DNA from: Streptosporangium saharense
Lineage (GTDB): Bacteria > Actinomycetota > Actinomycetes > Streptosporangiales > Streptosporangiaceae
Direction of reading: 5' to 3'
DNA: 64,000 nucleotides
Assembly: GCF_014203715.1 (NCBI RefSeq)
Contig: NZ_JACHJP010000001.1
Coordinates: 1,466,432-1,530,431 of the forward strand
The position numbers and the translations under genes are program-made. How positions within the stretch are numbered: the stretch's first letter is position 1; each line of letters begins with the position of its first letter. The notes under the pieces are model-generated. The model did no database searches. It was not told where the DNA came from and worked only from the letters and a program-made list of their open reading frames with translations. Below, one piece after another: positions 18,105-26,232 of this stretch.

Positions 18105-19238
18105 TCAGTCGCCCGGGAGCTGGCCGAGCGTCACGGTGACCGTCGCCCTGGAGGCGTCGGCGCGCAGGAGCTGGATCTGGGCGTGGTCGCCGGGGTTGAG
18201 GCTCGCCATGACCTCGGCCAGCGCCTGGGTGTCCTTGGTGGGGGTGCCGTTGATCGACAGGATCACGTCGCCGCGCCTGATGCCCGCCTTCCCGCCGCTG
18301 CCGTCGGGGGCGACCCGTACGACGCCGACGCCCGCCGGTCTGCCGTCGGAGCCGATCACCGTCTGCACGGTGATCCCGAGGGCCGCCCTGTGGGTGTTGG
18401 AGACCTTGCCGTACCTGATGATCTGGTTGGCGATGTCGGTCGCGGTGTTCGAGGGGATCGCAAACCCGATACCGGGGGCCTGCCCGCCCCCTAGCTCCGG
18501 GTTGACGGCCGTCAGGGTCGGGATCCCGATGACCTCGTTGGAGAGGTTCACCAGGGCGCCGCCGCTGTTGCCGGGGTTGATCGCGGCGGAGGTCTGGATG
18601 GCTCCGGTGATCGTCGCCCCCGGTCCGCCCTCCTCCTGCGGTTCGCTGACCGTACGGCCAAGCGCGGAGACGATGCCGTTGGTGACGCTGCCGGACAGGC
18701 CGAGGGGGTTGCCCATGGCCAGGACCAGCTGCCCGACCCGGAGCTTGCGTGAGTCGCCGAACCTGGCGGGCCGCAGCCCCGTCGGGTCGTCCACCTTGAT
18801 CACGGCCAGGTCGCCCAGGGCGTAGGCCTTGACGAGCCGCGCGGCGCGAGGTTTGCCGCCGCTGGCCAGCGTCACCTCGAAGCTCGTCGAACGCCCGATG
18901 ACGTGGGCGTTGGTGATGATGTGTCCCTGGGTGTCGTAGATGACGCCGGAGCCAAGGCCGTTCTTCGTGGTGATCTGCACGATGGACGGCAGCACCGTGG
19001 CGATGACCTGTTCGTACTTGGACTCCAGGCCCTCGGGACCGACAGGGGAGGCGCCCGGTGGCGGGCCCACGGGAGCACCGGCGGACGAGTCCGCCGAGGG
19101 CGGGGGCGGCGTGGTGGCCGTGGTGCCCGGCTGTGAGGGCTCGGCGCCCAGCCCCGGTGGTCTCGCGCTCTGACCGCACCCCGCGAGCGTCATGACGACG
19201 GCGACCGACAGCGCGGCCCGTGAACTCCATCCCTGCAT
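18105..19238 (-). CDS. HtrA/DegP-like trypsin-fold serine protease with PDZ domain, lipoprotein
   Basis: 377 residues. A lipobox LAGC places the lipidated Cys at residue 21. A Pro/Ser/Thr-rich linker (about 25-70) spans the wall side. The protease domain has the full triad: H112 in TNAHVIG, D143 in GDLAVIK and S225 in NPGNSGG. The C-terminal PDZ domain starts near residue 285 and includes GKAGIRRGDVI and LNPGDHAQI. It probably degrades or refolds damaged exported proteins. Most actinobacterial HtrA proteins are anchored by a transmembrane helix, so the lipid anchor is less usual. It is divergent from the next gene across 136 bp. Confidence 0.93.
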   Translation of the reverse strand: MQGWSSRAALSVAVVMTLAGCGQSARPPGLGAEPSQPGTTATTPPPPSADSSAGAPVGPPPGASPVGPEGLESKYEQVIATVLPSIVQITTKNGLGSGVIYDTQGHIITNAHVIGRSTSFEVTLASGGKPRAARLVKAYALGDLAVIKVDDPTGLRPARFGDSRKLRVGQLVLAMGNPLGLSGSVTNGIVSALGRTVSEPQEEGGPGATITGAIQTSAAINPGNSGGALVNLSNEVIGIPTLTAVNPELGGGQAPGIGFAIPSNTATDIANQIIRYGKVSNTHRAALGITVQTVIGSDGRPAGVGVVRVAPDGSGGKAGIRRGDVILSINGTPTKDTQALAEVMASLNPGDHAQIQLLRADASRATVTVTLGQLPGD

Positions 19239-19361
19239 GCGGGAGTATCTTCCCAGCTCAGCGCGGAAGATGCTCTTGCCGGGTACGGCGGCGCGCCCTC
19301 CTGGGGGCGCCTCGTGGCCGAAGCGTGATGGGATGCGTTTCGCCCATCAGGCGAGGTGACA

Positions 19362-19367
19362 TAGCCT
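19362..19367 (+). promoter_or_regulatory. -10 element (TAGCCT) of a leaderless transcript
   Basis: TAGCCT lies 7 nt before the ATG at 19375. No Shine-Dalgarno is present, which supports that start. Confidence 0.5.
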
Positions 19368-19374
19368 GGCGGTC

Positions 19375-20595
19375 ATGGCGGACGTTGGTGGCGACTCCTC
19401 CGGGCGCCCTCATGATGGATACATCCCGTCCTATGACGCGCCCACGGCGCCCATCCCCGCCGTCCGCGCGGAGGACGGCTCGCTGATCAACCCCCGGGTG
19501 CCGCGCCGGTTCCCCATCGGCGACGGCGAGGAGACCGTGCTGGTCCCCAGACCCGAACCGGCCAAGGAGCCCGAGCCCGGGAAACCGGGCGAGGAGCAGG
19601 AGTCCGTCTGGCTCTTCCCCATGGCGGGCTTCCCCGGCCTCGAACAGGACGAGAGGGAACGCGCCCCCGAGGAGCCGGAGAAGGCGGACACCGCCCCCGG
19701 TGGGCTGTCCGGCATCTGGGCCTGGGAGGCCACCGCGAGGAAGGCGGAGGAGAGCTCTCCCTCGAAGCCCGTCTGGACGCCCGTTCCCGTGGAGAGGCCC
19801 GAGGCGCGTCTGGTGCCGGGGCCGCCTCCCGCGCCCTTCGCGCCCCGGAAGAAGACGCGCGGGGACGGCCTGCTGACGCGGATCGGGGACATCCCCATCC
19901 GGTTCGTCTACAGCGTCGGCGCCGCGCTCGTCACCGCCCTGGCGGTCTTCCTGATCTTCGTGGCGTTCTCCGGCGACCGGCCCGCCAGGATCGACCAGTC
20001 GGGCAGCGGGACCGGCGTCACGGTCCCGCCCTCGCCGTCTCCGACGGCGATCACCCTTCCCGGCCTGCCCGCGGCGACGACCCTGCGGGCGCTGCCCGGC
20101 ACGCCGAGCCCGGTGCTCGGCGCGGTCACCGACAGCAGGGCGGCGATCACCTACGCCAAGCTGGGCAAGCCGTGGCAGACGGCCGACGTCGCCTCCTTCT
20201 CCGCGGGCCAGCAGGTCGGTACGGCCCGGCAGCCGGGCACGATGATCGTCTCCGGCCTGCTTCCCGGTGCCTCCCCGCAGGCCGACCTGAAGACCGACGC
20301 CGAGTTCCGCAGGGCCGCGGCGGGCGCGGTGAAGTGGACGATCGCCAACCACTACCCGGCCGGGGCCAAGGTGGCCTGGACGGCGTCGCAGAAACCGGCG
20401 ACGGGCAAGGGCTGGACGCTCGGCTACCGGGTGACCTACACCGTGAAGGGCAAGCGGCACACCTCGCAGGCGGCGCTCACGCTGCTGGACATCGGCCGCC
20501 GCAAACCGGCCATGCTCTTCATCACCGTTCCGGACACCCGTAAGGCGCTCTGGGCGGATATCGCACCATTGGTGGCAAGTGCTCGGGCGCTGTGA
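19375..20595 (+). CDS. Single-pass membrane protein of unknown function
   Basis: 406 residues. A long acidic, Pro- and Glu-rich cytoplasmic part (about 1-165) includes GLSGIWAWE. One transmembrane helix follows at about 177-200, preceded by basic residues. A Ser/Thr/Pro linker leads to an extracytoplasmic domain (about 230-406). That domain has the composition of a small sensor or binding fold (AITYAKLGKPWQTADV, WTLGYRVTYTV), but I cannot place it in a named family. The start is supported by a -10-like hexamer 7 nt upstream. Confidence 0.82.
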   Translation: MADVGGDSSGRPHDGYIPSYDAPTAPIPAVRAEDGSLINPRVPRRFPIGDGEETVLVPRPEPAKEPEPGKPGEEQESVWLFPMAGFPGLEQDERERAPEEPEKADTAPGGLSGIWAWEATARKAEESSPSKPVWTPVPVERPEARLVPGPPPAPFAPRKKTRGDGLLTRIGDIPIRFVYSVGAALVTALAVFLIFVAFSGDRPARIDQSGSGTGVTVPPSPSPTAITLPGLPAATTLRALPGTPSPVLGAVTDSRAAITYAKLGKPWQTADVASFSAGQQVGTARQPGTMIVSGLLPGASPQADLKTDAEFRRAAAGAVKWTIANHYPAGAKVAWTASQKPATGKGWTLGYRVTYTVKGKRHTSQAALTLLDIGRRKPAMLFITVPDTRKALWADIAPLVASARAL

Positions 20596-20604
20596 CGGAA
20601 ACAC

Positions 20605-20633
20605 ATTCTAGAATCTGGTTCTGTCACTGAACC
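20605..20633 (+). promoter_or_regulatory. Overlapping palindromes upstream of the acyl-CoA dehydrogenase gene
   Basis: ATTCTAGAAT (20605-20614) is a perfect 10-bp palindrome, and GGTTC (20617-20621) with GAACC (20629-20633) forms a second. TAGAA and TTCTG at 20609-20623 resemble the half-sites of KstR-type TetR regulators of lipid and sterol catabolism in actinobacteria, but with a 5-bp instead of 4-bp spacer. The site lies 19-47 bp before the ATG and is a likely operator for a distant TetR-family regulator. Confidence 0.5.
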
Positions 20634-20651
20634 GTGTCTGGAGGCTCTGTC

Positions 20652-23030
20652 ATGGCGATCGGGTTGGGGGAGGAGCACCGGGCGCTTCGCGAGTCGGTGA
20701 CCGGCTGGGCGACCCGGAACATCTCCCCCGAGATCCTGCGGGCAGCCGTACAGGCCGAGGAGGAGACCGTCCCCGGCTTCTGGGCGAGCCTCGCCGCGCA
20801 GGGACTTCTCGGTCTCCATCTGCCCGAGGAGTACGGCGGCAGTGGATACGGCCTGCTGGAGACGGTTGTCGTCGTCGAGGCCCTGGGGGAGCGGGTCGCC
20901 CCCGGCCCCTTCCTGCCGACCGTCCTGGCGAGCGCGGCGATCCTGGCCTCGGACGGCAAGGCACGCGCCGACCTGCTTCCCGGGCTCGCCGACGGCACGC
21001 TGACCGGCGCCGTAGCGCTGACCGGTTCCCTGACGGGCACCCGTGAGGAGGACGGCACGCTGACCGTCGGCGGCGTCGTCGAACCGGTCCTGGGCGGCGG
21101 ACTCGCCGACATCCTGGTGCTCCCGGCCGCCACGGACGAAGGGTCGGTGTGGGTCGCCCTCGACGCCTCGACGGTGACCGTGACGCAGGTCAGGGCGCTG
21201 GACCTCACCCGGGGCGTGGCCAGGATCGAGGCCGGGGCGGTCGCGGTGCCGCCGGGGCGGGTCCTGGACGGCCTGCGGTCCGAGCGCGTCCGCGACCTGG
21301 CCGCGATCCTGCTCGGCGCCGAGGCCGCGGGCGTGGCCTCCTGGTGCGTGCGGGCCGCCGCCGAGTACGCCAGGGGACGTGTGCAGTTCGGCCGTCCCAT
21401 CGGGCAGTTCCAGGGGGTCAAGCACAAGGCGGCCAGGATGCTCGTCGCGCTCGAACAGGCCCGCGCGACCGTGTGGGACGCCGTCCGCGCCGCCCGCGCA
21501 GCCGGAGAGAACGCGGTTGGAGAGAACGCAGCCGGAGGGAACACGGCTGGGGAGAACACGGCCGGGGTGGGCGTCGCCGTACAGGCCGTGGAGAATGCCG
21601 CCACGGGGACCTCGGGGGAGGCCGTTGCGCGAAGCGCAGAAGTGGGCGTCGCCGTACAGGCCGTGGAAGAGGACGGTTGGGAGGCGGTTTACGCGGCTGC
21701 GGTCGCGGGGGTGGTGGCGCCTGACGCGGCTGTCGGGTGTGCCAGGGACGCGATCCAGATCTTCGGCGGCATCGGCTACACCTACGAGCACGACGCCCAC
21801 CTCTACTACCGGCGCGCGCTGAGCCTGCGCGCGCTGCTCGGGCCCTCCGCCGGGTGGGCCGACACGGTCGCCACGCTGGCGCTGGACGGCGTGCGCCCCA
21901 AGATGGAGCTCGACCTGCCCGAGGAGGCCGCGGGACTCCGCGAGCGCGTCCGCGCCGAGGTCGCCGGGTTCGCCCGCCTCGAAGGCAGGGAGCAGCGGCG
22001 GGCGCTGGCCGAGGCCGGTTACGTCATGCCGCACCTGCCGAGGCCGTGGGGGCGCGAGGCCACCCCCCTCGAACAGGTGCTCATGCACCAGGAGCTTCGG
22101 GCGGCCCGGGTCAAACCACCCCAGATGATCATCGGGGCGTGGGTCGTGCCGTCGATGGTCGCCTACGGCACCCCCGAGCAGCAGGAACGCTTCCTGCCCC
22201 GCACGCTCAGCGGGGAGATGATCTGGTGCCAACTGTTCTCCGAGCCGGGCGCGGGCTCCGACCTGGCCTCCCTCCAGACCAGGGCGGAACGGGTCGAAGG
22301 GGGCTGGCGGCTCAACGGGCAGAAGGTCTGGACCTCGATCGCGCACCTCGCCGAGTGGGCCATCTGTCTCGCCCGCACCTCCTCGACCGGCTCCAAGCAC
22401 GAGGGCATCACCTACTTCCTGGTGGACATGAAGGCGCCGGGCGTCACGGTCAGGCCGCTGACCGAGATGACCGGGGAGAGCCTGTTCAACCAGGTCTTCC
22501 TCGACGACGTGTTCGTCCCCGACGAGCTGGTCGTGGGCCAGGTCGGTGACGGCTGGCGGGTGGCCCGCAACACCCTGTCCAACGAGCGGATCCTGCTCTC
22601 CTCGGGGTCGGGCGGCACCGGCGCCTCGATCCGCGACCTGCTCGGGCTCGTGGGAAGGCTCGGCCGCGACCTCACCGCCGTCGAACGCCAGGACCTTGCC
22701 GCCGTGCTCTGCGAGGGACACTCGATCGACGCGCTTGGCCTGCGGGTGACGCTGCGGCAGTTGAGCGGCGCAGAACCGGGCGCCGACGGCTCGGTCCGCA
22801 AGCTGCTGTCCACCTCGCACGCCCAGCACGTCGCCGAGTGCGCGGTCGGCCTGCTGGGCACGACCGCCGTGGTCGCCGCCGACCTCACGCTCGGCGACGC
22901 CGGTTACTGGAACCGCGCCATCCTGGCCACCCGTGCCATGACGATCTACGGTGGTACCACCGAGGTCCAACTGAACATCATCGGTGAGCGGATGCTCGGC
23001 CTGCCCCGAGACCCGGAACCCGGCAGGTGA
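20652..23030 (+). CDS. Double-domain acyl-CoA dehydrogenase with an in-frame repeat insertion
   Basis: 792 residues made of two acyl-CoA dehydrogenase modules. The N-terminal module (~1-410) begins LGEEHRALRESVTGW and ends with FGGIGYTYEHDAHLYYRRA. The C-terminal module (~415-792) has LFSEPGAGSDLASLQT (FAD/substrate loop), GQKVWTS and the terminal YGGTTEVQLNIIGERMLGLP. Fused FadE proteins of this kind occur in mycobacteria (FadE34 type), where they act on branched or sterol-derived side chains; the substrate here is inferred only. Residues ~281-341 are a low-complexity Gly/Ala/Glu/Asn insertion made by tandem DNA repeats. The ATG at 20652 is the first start giving homologous sequence. Overlapping palindromes upstream suggest TetR-type control. 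Confidence 0.92.
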   Translation: MAIGLGEEHRALRESVTGWATRNISPEILRAAVQAEEETVPGFWASLAAQGLLGLHLPEEYGGSGYGLLETVVVVEALGERVAPGPFLPTVLASAAILASDGKARADLLPGLADGTLTGAVALTGSLTGTREEDGTLTVGGVVEPVLGGGLADILVLPAATDEGSVWVALDASTVTVTQVRALDLTRGVARIEAGAVAVPPGRVLDGLRSERVRDLAAILLGAEAAGVASWCVRAAAEYARGRVQFGRPIGQFQGVKHKAARMLVALEQARATVWDAVRAARAAGENAVGENAAGGNTAGENTAGVGVAVQAVENAATGTSGEAVARSAEVGVAVQAVEEDGWEAVYAAAVAGVVAPDAAVGCARDAIQIFGGIGYTYEHDAHLYYRRALSLRALLGPSAGWADTVATLALDGVRPKMELDLPEEAAGLRERVRAEVAGFARLEGREQRRALAEAGYVMPHLPRPWGREATPLEQVLMHQELRAARVKPPQMIIGAWVVPSMVAYGTPEQQERFLPRTLSGEMIWCQLFSEPGAGSDLASLQTRAERVEGGWRLNGQKVWTSIAHLAEWAICLARTSSTGSKHEGITYFLVDMKAPGVTVRPLTEMTGESLFNQVFLDDVFVPDELVVGQVGDGWRVARNTLSNERILLSSGSGGTGASIRDLLGLVGRLGRDLTAVERQDLAAVLCEGHSIDALGLRVTLRQLSGAEPGADGSVRKLLSTSHAQHVAECAVGLLGTTAVVAADLTLGDAGYWNRAILATRAMTIYGGTTEVQLNIIGERMLGLPRDPEPGR
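21501..21667 (+). repeat. 15-bp tandem array plus 26-bp direct repeat inside the acyl-CoA dehydrogenase gene
   Basis: Four 15-bp units lie at 21501-21560 with consensus GCCGGAGAGAACACG, encoding AGEN(A/T)-like pentapeptides. A 26-bp sequence follows at 21567-21592 and recurs identically at 21642-21667, 75 bp apart and in frame, encoding VGVAVQAVE twice. All spacings are multiples of three, so the frame is preserved. Confidence 0.9.
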
Positions 23031-23125
23031 GCCGCGCCGTCACCGTGCGCTTTCGGCCTGGATGACTTTTCCCGTCGTCAATGACCTTGTGGACGACGCC
23101 ACAGGAAGGCAAGAATCAGATCACC

Positions 23126-23188
23126 ATGCCCAAGGTGACAATTCCCCCCACATCTCCCTCGGGCGCCGTCCCAGCCGCGAAGCGGTGA
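23126..23188 (+). CDS. Possible 20-residue leader peptide overlapping the UbiA-family gene
   Basis: ATG at 23126 opens a 20-codon frame starting MPKVTIPP and ending AAKR, whose TGA overlaps the GTG start at 23185 as GTGA. This is the geometry of translational coupling, and GGAAGG lies upstream although rather far. It could be a genuine upstream peptide that sets translation of the DPA operon or a chance frame. I cannot decide from sequence alone. Confidence 0.3.
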   Translation: MPKVTIPPTSPSGAVPAAKR

Positions 23189-24120
23189 GCGAGGAGACGG
23201 TGCTCGGACGACCGCAGGCCGAGCCGCCTGTGGACGTCGAGCCTGCGCGGAGGTTCTCGCCCTTCGCCCTCCTGCGCGCCTGCCGCCCCCGCCAGTGGCT
23301 CAAGAACGGCCTGGTCTTCGCGGCGCCCGCCGCTGCGGGCGTGCTGTTCACCGTGCAGGGGATGCTGGACGCGCTGATCGCCTTCGCCGCCTTCTGCATC
23401 GCCGCCAGCGGGGCCTACCTGCTCAACGACGCGGCCGACGTCGAGGCCGACCGCCGCCACCCGCGCAAGCGCCACCGCCCGATCGCCGCCGGTCTGGTCC
23501 CGGTACGGCTCGCCTGGGTGGTCGGGATCGCGTTCGTGCTGCTGGCCCCCGCGGTCGCCGCGCTGTCCGGGGGCTGGCGGCTGCCGCTGGTCGTCGCGGG
23601 CTACCTGTCGCTGACCTTCTCCTACACCTACTACCTCAAGCACCAGGAGGTGATCGACCTCGTCGCGGTCGCGGGATGCCATGTCATCCGGGCCTTCGCC
23701 GGGGCGATCGCCGTACAGGTGCCGGTGACGAGCTGGTTCCTGGTGGTCATCTCGCTCGGCTCGCTGCAGCTCGTCGCGGGCAAGCGCGAGACCGAGCTGC
23801 GCGCCGCCATGGGCAACGCGACAGGCAACGCGACCCGGGCCATCCTGGCCGCCTACACGCCCGCCTACCTGGCGGGGGTCAGGGCGATGGCCTCCGGAGC
23901 CATGATCGTGACCTACTGCCTGTGGGCGCTGAACGAGCACTCCGGGCCCTTCTACCCGATCAGCATCGTCCCCTTCGTGCTGATCGTCCTGCGGCACAAC
24001 CTGCTGGTCGACCGTGGCGTCGGTGAGGAACCCGAGGAACTCGCCCTGCGCGACCGGCCCATCCAGCTCTTCGTCGTCCTTCTTCTCCTTCCTCTCCTGA
24101 TCGGGATCTACCTCACATGA
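23185..24120 (+). CDS. ubiA: UbiA-family prenyltransferase, predicted decaprenyl-phosphate 5-phosphoribosyltransferase
   Basis: 311 residues from the GTG at 23185, close to the ~300 residues of mycobacterial Rv3806c; an ATG at 23062 would add 41 residues of non-homologous sequence. About nine transmembrane helices. The aspartate-rich loops LNDAADVEADRRHP and a second KHQEVIDL segment are in the expected cytoplasmic places, and RPRQWLKNGLVFAAP is the N-terminal signature. It transfers phosphoribose from PRPP to decaprenyl phosphate, the first step of decaprenyl-phosphoryl-arabinose synthesis. Its TGA overlaps the ATG of dprE1 (ATGA), so translation is coupled. The family assignment rests on sequence plus the dprE1-dprE2 context. 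Confidence 0.9.
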   Translation: MSEETVLGRPQAEPPVDVEPARRFSPFALLRACRPRQWLKNGLVFAAPAAAGVLFTVQGMLDALIAFAAFCIAASGAYLLNDAADVEADRRHPRKRHRPIAAGLVPVRLAWVVGIAFVLLAPAVAALSGGWRLPLVVAGYLSLTFSYTYYLKHQEVIDLVAVAGCHVIRAFAGAIAVQVPVTSWFLVVISLGSLQLVAGKRETELRAAMGNATGNATRAILAAYTPAYLAGVRAMASGAMIVTYCLWALNEHSGPFYPISIVPFVLIVLRHNLLVDRGVGEEPEELALRDRPIQLFVVLLLLPLLIGIYLT

Positions 24121-25442
24121 CCCTGCTGACCGGCTGGGGCCGTACCGCGCCGACCGTCGCGCGAGTGGCCAGGCCTCGTTCGTCCGAGGAGGTGGCCGAG
24201 CTCGTACGGCGGGCCTCGGAGCGGGGTGTCGTGCCCAGGGGGCTCGGCCGGGCCTACGGCGACGCCGCGCAGAACGCCGGGGGGCTCGTCCTCGACTGCA
24301 CCGGGCTGACCACGTGGTCTCTCGACGAGTCCACCGGGCTGGTCACCGCGGGCGCCGGGATCAGCCTGCACGACCTGATGACGGCCCTGGTGTCCAAGGG
24401 GTGGTTCGTCCCCGTCACGCCGGGAACCCGGCACGTGACGGTCGGCGGGGCCGTCGCGGCCGACGTGCACGGCAAGAACCACCACGTGGACTCCTCCTTC
24501 GGCGCCCACGTGCGTTCCCTGACGCTGGTCACCGCGGACGGCGGCAGCCGTACGGTGACACCCGCCGACGAGCTGTTCTGGGCGACGGTCGGCGGCATGG
24601 GGCTGACCGGGGTGATCGTCGAGGCGGTCTTCCAGTGCGTGCCGATCGAGACCTCGCGGGTCAGGGTGGACGTCGAGCGCACCCGCGACCTGGACCACAC
24701 GCTTGAGACGATGACCGCGACCGACGACCGTTACCGCTACACGGTCGCCTGGATCGACCTGCTCGCCTCGGGGGCCAGGCTGGGTCGCAGCGTGCTCACC
24801 AGGGGCGACCACGCGAGCCGCGCCGAGCTGCCCAGGGGGACCGAGCCGCTGGCCTTCGCGCCCAGGACGAGGCTGAAGGCACCGCCGTGGGCGCCGAACG
24901 GCCTGCTCAACCCGCTGACCGTGCGGGCCTTCAACGAGGCGTGGTACCGCAAATCGCGTCCTGCGACCGGGCTCATCCAGGAGATCGGGCCGTTCTTCCA
25001 CCCGCTGGACTTCGTCGAGGGCTGGAACCGGGTCTACGGGTCCAACGGCTTCGTCCAGTACCAGTTCGTGGTGCCCTTCGGACAGGAGGCGACGCTGCGG
25101 CGGATCGTCTCCAGGCTCTCGGCCGAGGGCGTCGTGTCCTTCCTGACCGTGCTCAAGCGCTTCGGTCCCGGCACGCCGGGGATGCTGTCGTTCCCGATGC
25201 CCGGCTGGACCCTCGCCCTGGACATCCCGGCGGGCCGGGTGGGGCTCGCCCGGCTGCTGCGGGAGTTCGACGAGTGGGTCATGGAGGCGGGCGGGCGGCT
25301 CTACCTGGCGAAGGACTCGCGCATGTCGGCGCAGGCCCTGGCCACGATGTATCCCAGGCTCGACGAGTGGCGCAAGATCCGCGACGAGGCCGATCAGGGC
25401 GGGGTCTTCCGCTCCGACCTGGCCAGGAGGCTCGCGCTGTGA
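24117..25442 (+). CDS. dprE1: Decaprenylphosphoryl-beta-D-ribose oxidase
   Basis: 441 residues. FAD enzyme of the VAO family that oxidises the 2'-OH of decaprenyl-phosphoryl ribose to the keto form. The FAD domain has RGLGRAYGDAAQN and VGGAVAADVHGKNHH. The substrate domain has LTVLKRFGP, FPMPGWTLALD and the catalytic lysine in YLAKDSR. In Mycobacterium tuberculosis the Cys387 that benzothiazinones modify lies in the segment equivalent to GWTLALD; here that residue is Ala367 (codon 25215-25217). The start overlaps the ubiA stop. dprE2 follows after 46 bp. Confidence 0.95.
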   Translation: MTLLTGWGRTAPTVARVARPRSSEEVAELVRRASERGVVPRGLGRAYGDAAQNAGGLVLDCTGLTTWSLDESTGLVTAGAGISLHDLMTALVSKGWFVPVTPGTRHVTVGGAVAADVHGKNHHVDSSFGAHVRSLTLVTADGGSRTVTPADELFWATVGGMGLTGVIVEAVFQCVPIETSRVRVDVERTRDLDHTLETMTATDDRYRYTVAWIDLLASGARLGRSVLTRGDHASRAELPRGTEPLAFAPRTRLKAPPWAPNGLLNPLTVRAFNEAWYRKSRPATGLIQEIGPFFHPLDFVEGWNRVYGSNGFVQYQFVVPFGQEATLRRIVSRLSAEGVVSFLTVLKRFGPGTPGMLSFPMPGWTLALDIPAGRVGLARLLREFDEWVMEAGGRLYLAKDSRMSAQALATMYPRLDEWRKIRDEADQGGVFRSDLARRLAL

Positions 25443-25488
25443 GCTCTGTGAGCGCTGTGACGATGACAGGTTGTGGGAGGCTCGTCCG

Positions 25489-26232
25489 ATGAAGAACGCC
25501 CTGGGCTCGGTCGACACCGTGCTGCTGCTCGGCGGGCGCAGCGAGATCGGCCTCGCGATCGTCGAGCGGCTGGTCCGCGACGGCGCCCGCAAGGTCGTGC
25601 TGGCCTCCCGGGACCCCGGCGAGACGCCCCCGGTGATCGGCGCCGCCGAGGTGCACCTGCTGGAGTTCGACGCCTCCGCGCCCGAGACGCACGGGGAGGT
25701 GGTCGAGGCCGCGGCGAAGCTGGTCGGCGACCTCGACGTGATCATCCCGGCCTTCGGGGTGCTGGGCAGCCAGGAAGCCTACGACGCCGATCCGGTGGCC
25801 GCCGCGCGCGCGGTCGCCGTCAACTACGGCGGGCACGTCTCCATGGGCCTCTTCGCCGCCCGGCGGCTGCGCGAGCAGGGCCACGGCACGCTGGTGGTCC
25901 TGTCGTCGGTCGCGGGCATCCGCGTGCGCAGGGCCAACTTCGTGTACGGCTCGGCCAAGGCGGGCCTGGACGGCTTCGCCCAGGGGCTCGGCGACGCGGT
26001 GCACGGTTCCGGTGCCAGGGTGATGGTCGTACGGCCCGGCTTCGTGGTCGGCAGGATGACCAAGGGGATGTCCCCGGCGCCGCTGTCCTCGACCCCCGGC
26101 CAGGTCGCCGACGCGGTCGTGGCCGGGCTGCGCTCGGGCGCCGAGGTGGTGTGGGTGCCGGGCGCGCTGCGCGCGATGTTCGCGGTGATGCGCGTCCTGC
26201 CCCGCGCGGTGTGGCGGAGGATGCCCCGCTAG
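25489..26232 (+). CDS. dprE2: Decaprenylphosphoryl-2-keto-beta-D-erythro-pentose reductase
   Basis: 247 residues, short-chain dehydrogenase/reductase. The nucleotide-binding glycines are in LLLGGRSEIGLAI, the catalytic serine in VLSSVAG and the YxxxK pair in VYGSAKAG. With DprE1 it completes epimerisation of the ribose to decaprenyl-phosphoryl-arabinose, the donor for arabinofuranosyl transfer outside the membrane. The ATG at 25489 has TGGGAGG 9 nt upstream; this fits the 254-residue mycobacterial protein better than a start at 25471. It ends the operon, and its TAG overlaps the stop of the convergent TetR gene by 2 bp. Confidence 0.94.
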   Translation: MKNALGSVDTVLLLGGRSEIGLAIVERLVRDGARKVVLASRDPGETPPVIGAAEVHLLEFDASAPETHGEVVEAAAKLVGDLDVIIPAFGVLGSQEAYDADPVAAARAVAVNYGGHVSMGLFAARRLREQGHGTLVVLSSVAGIRVRRANFVYGSAKAGLDGFAQGLGDAVHGSGARVMVVRPGFVVGRMTKGMSPAPLSSTPGQVADAVVAGLRSGAEVVWVPGALRAMFAVMRVLPRAVWRRMPR

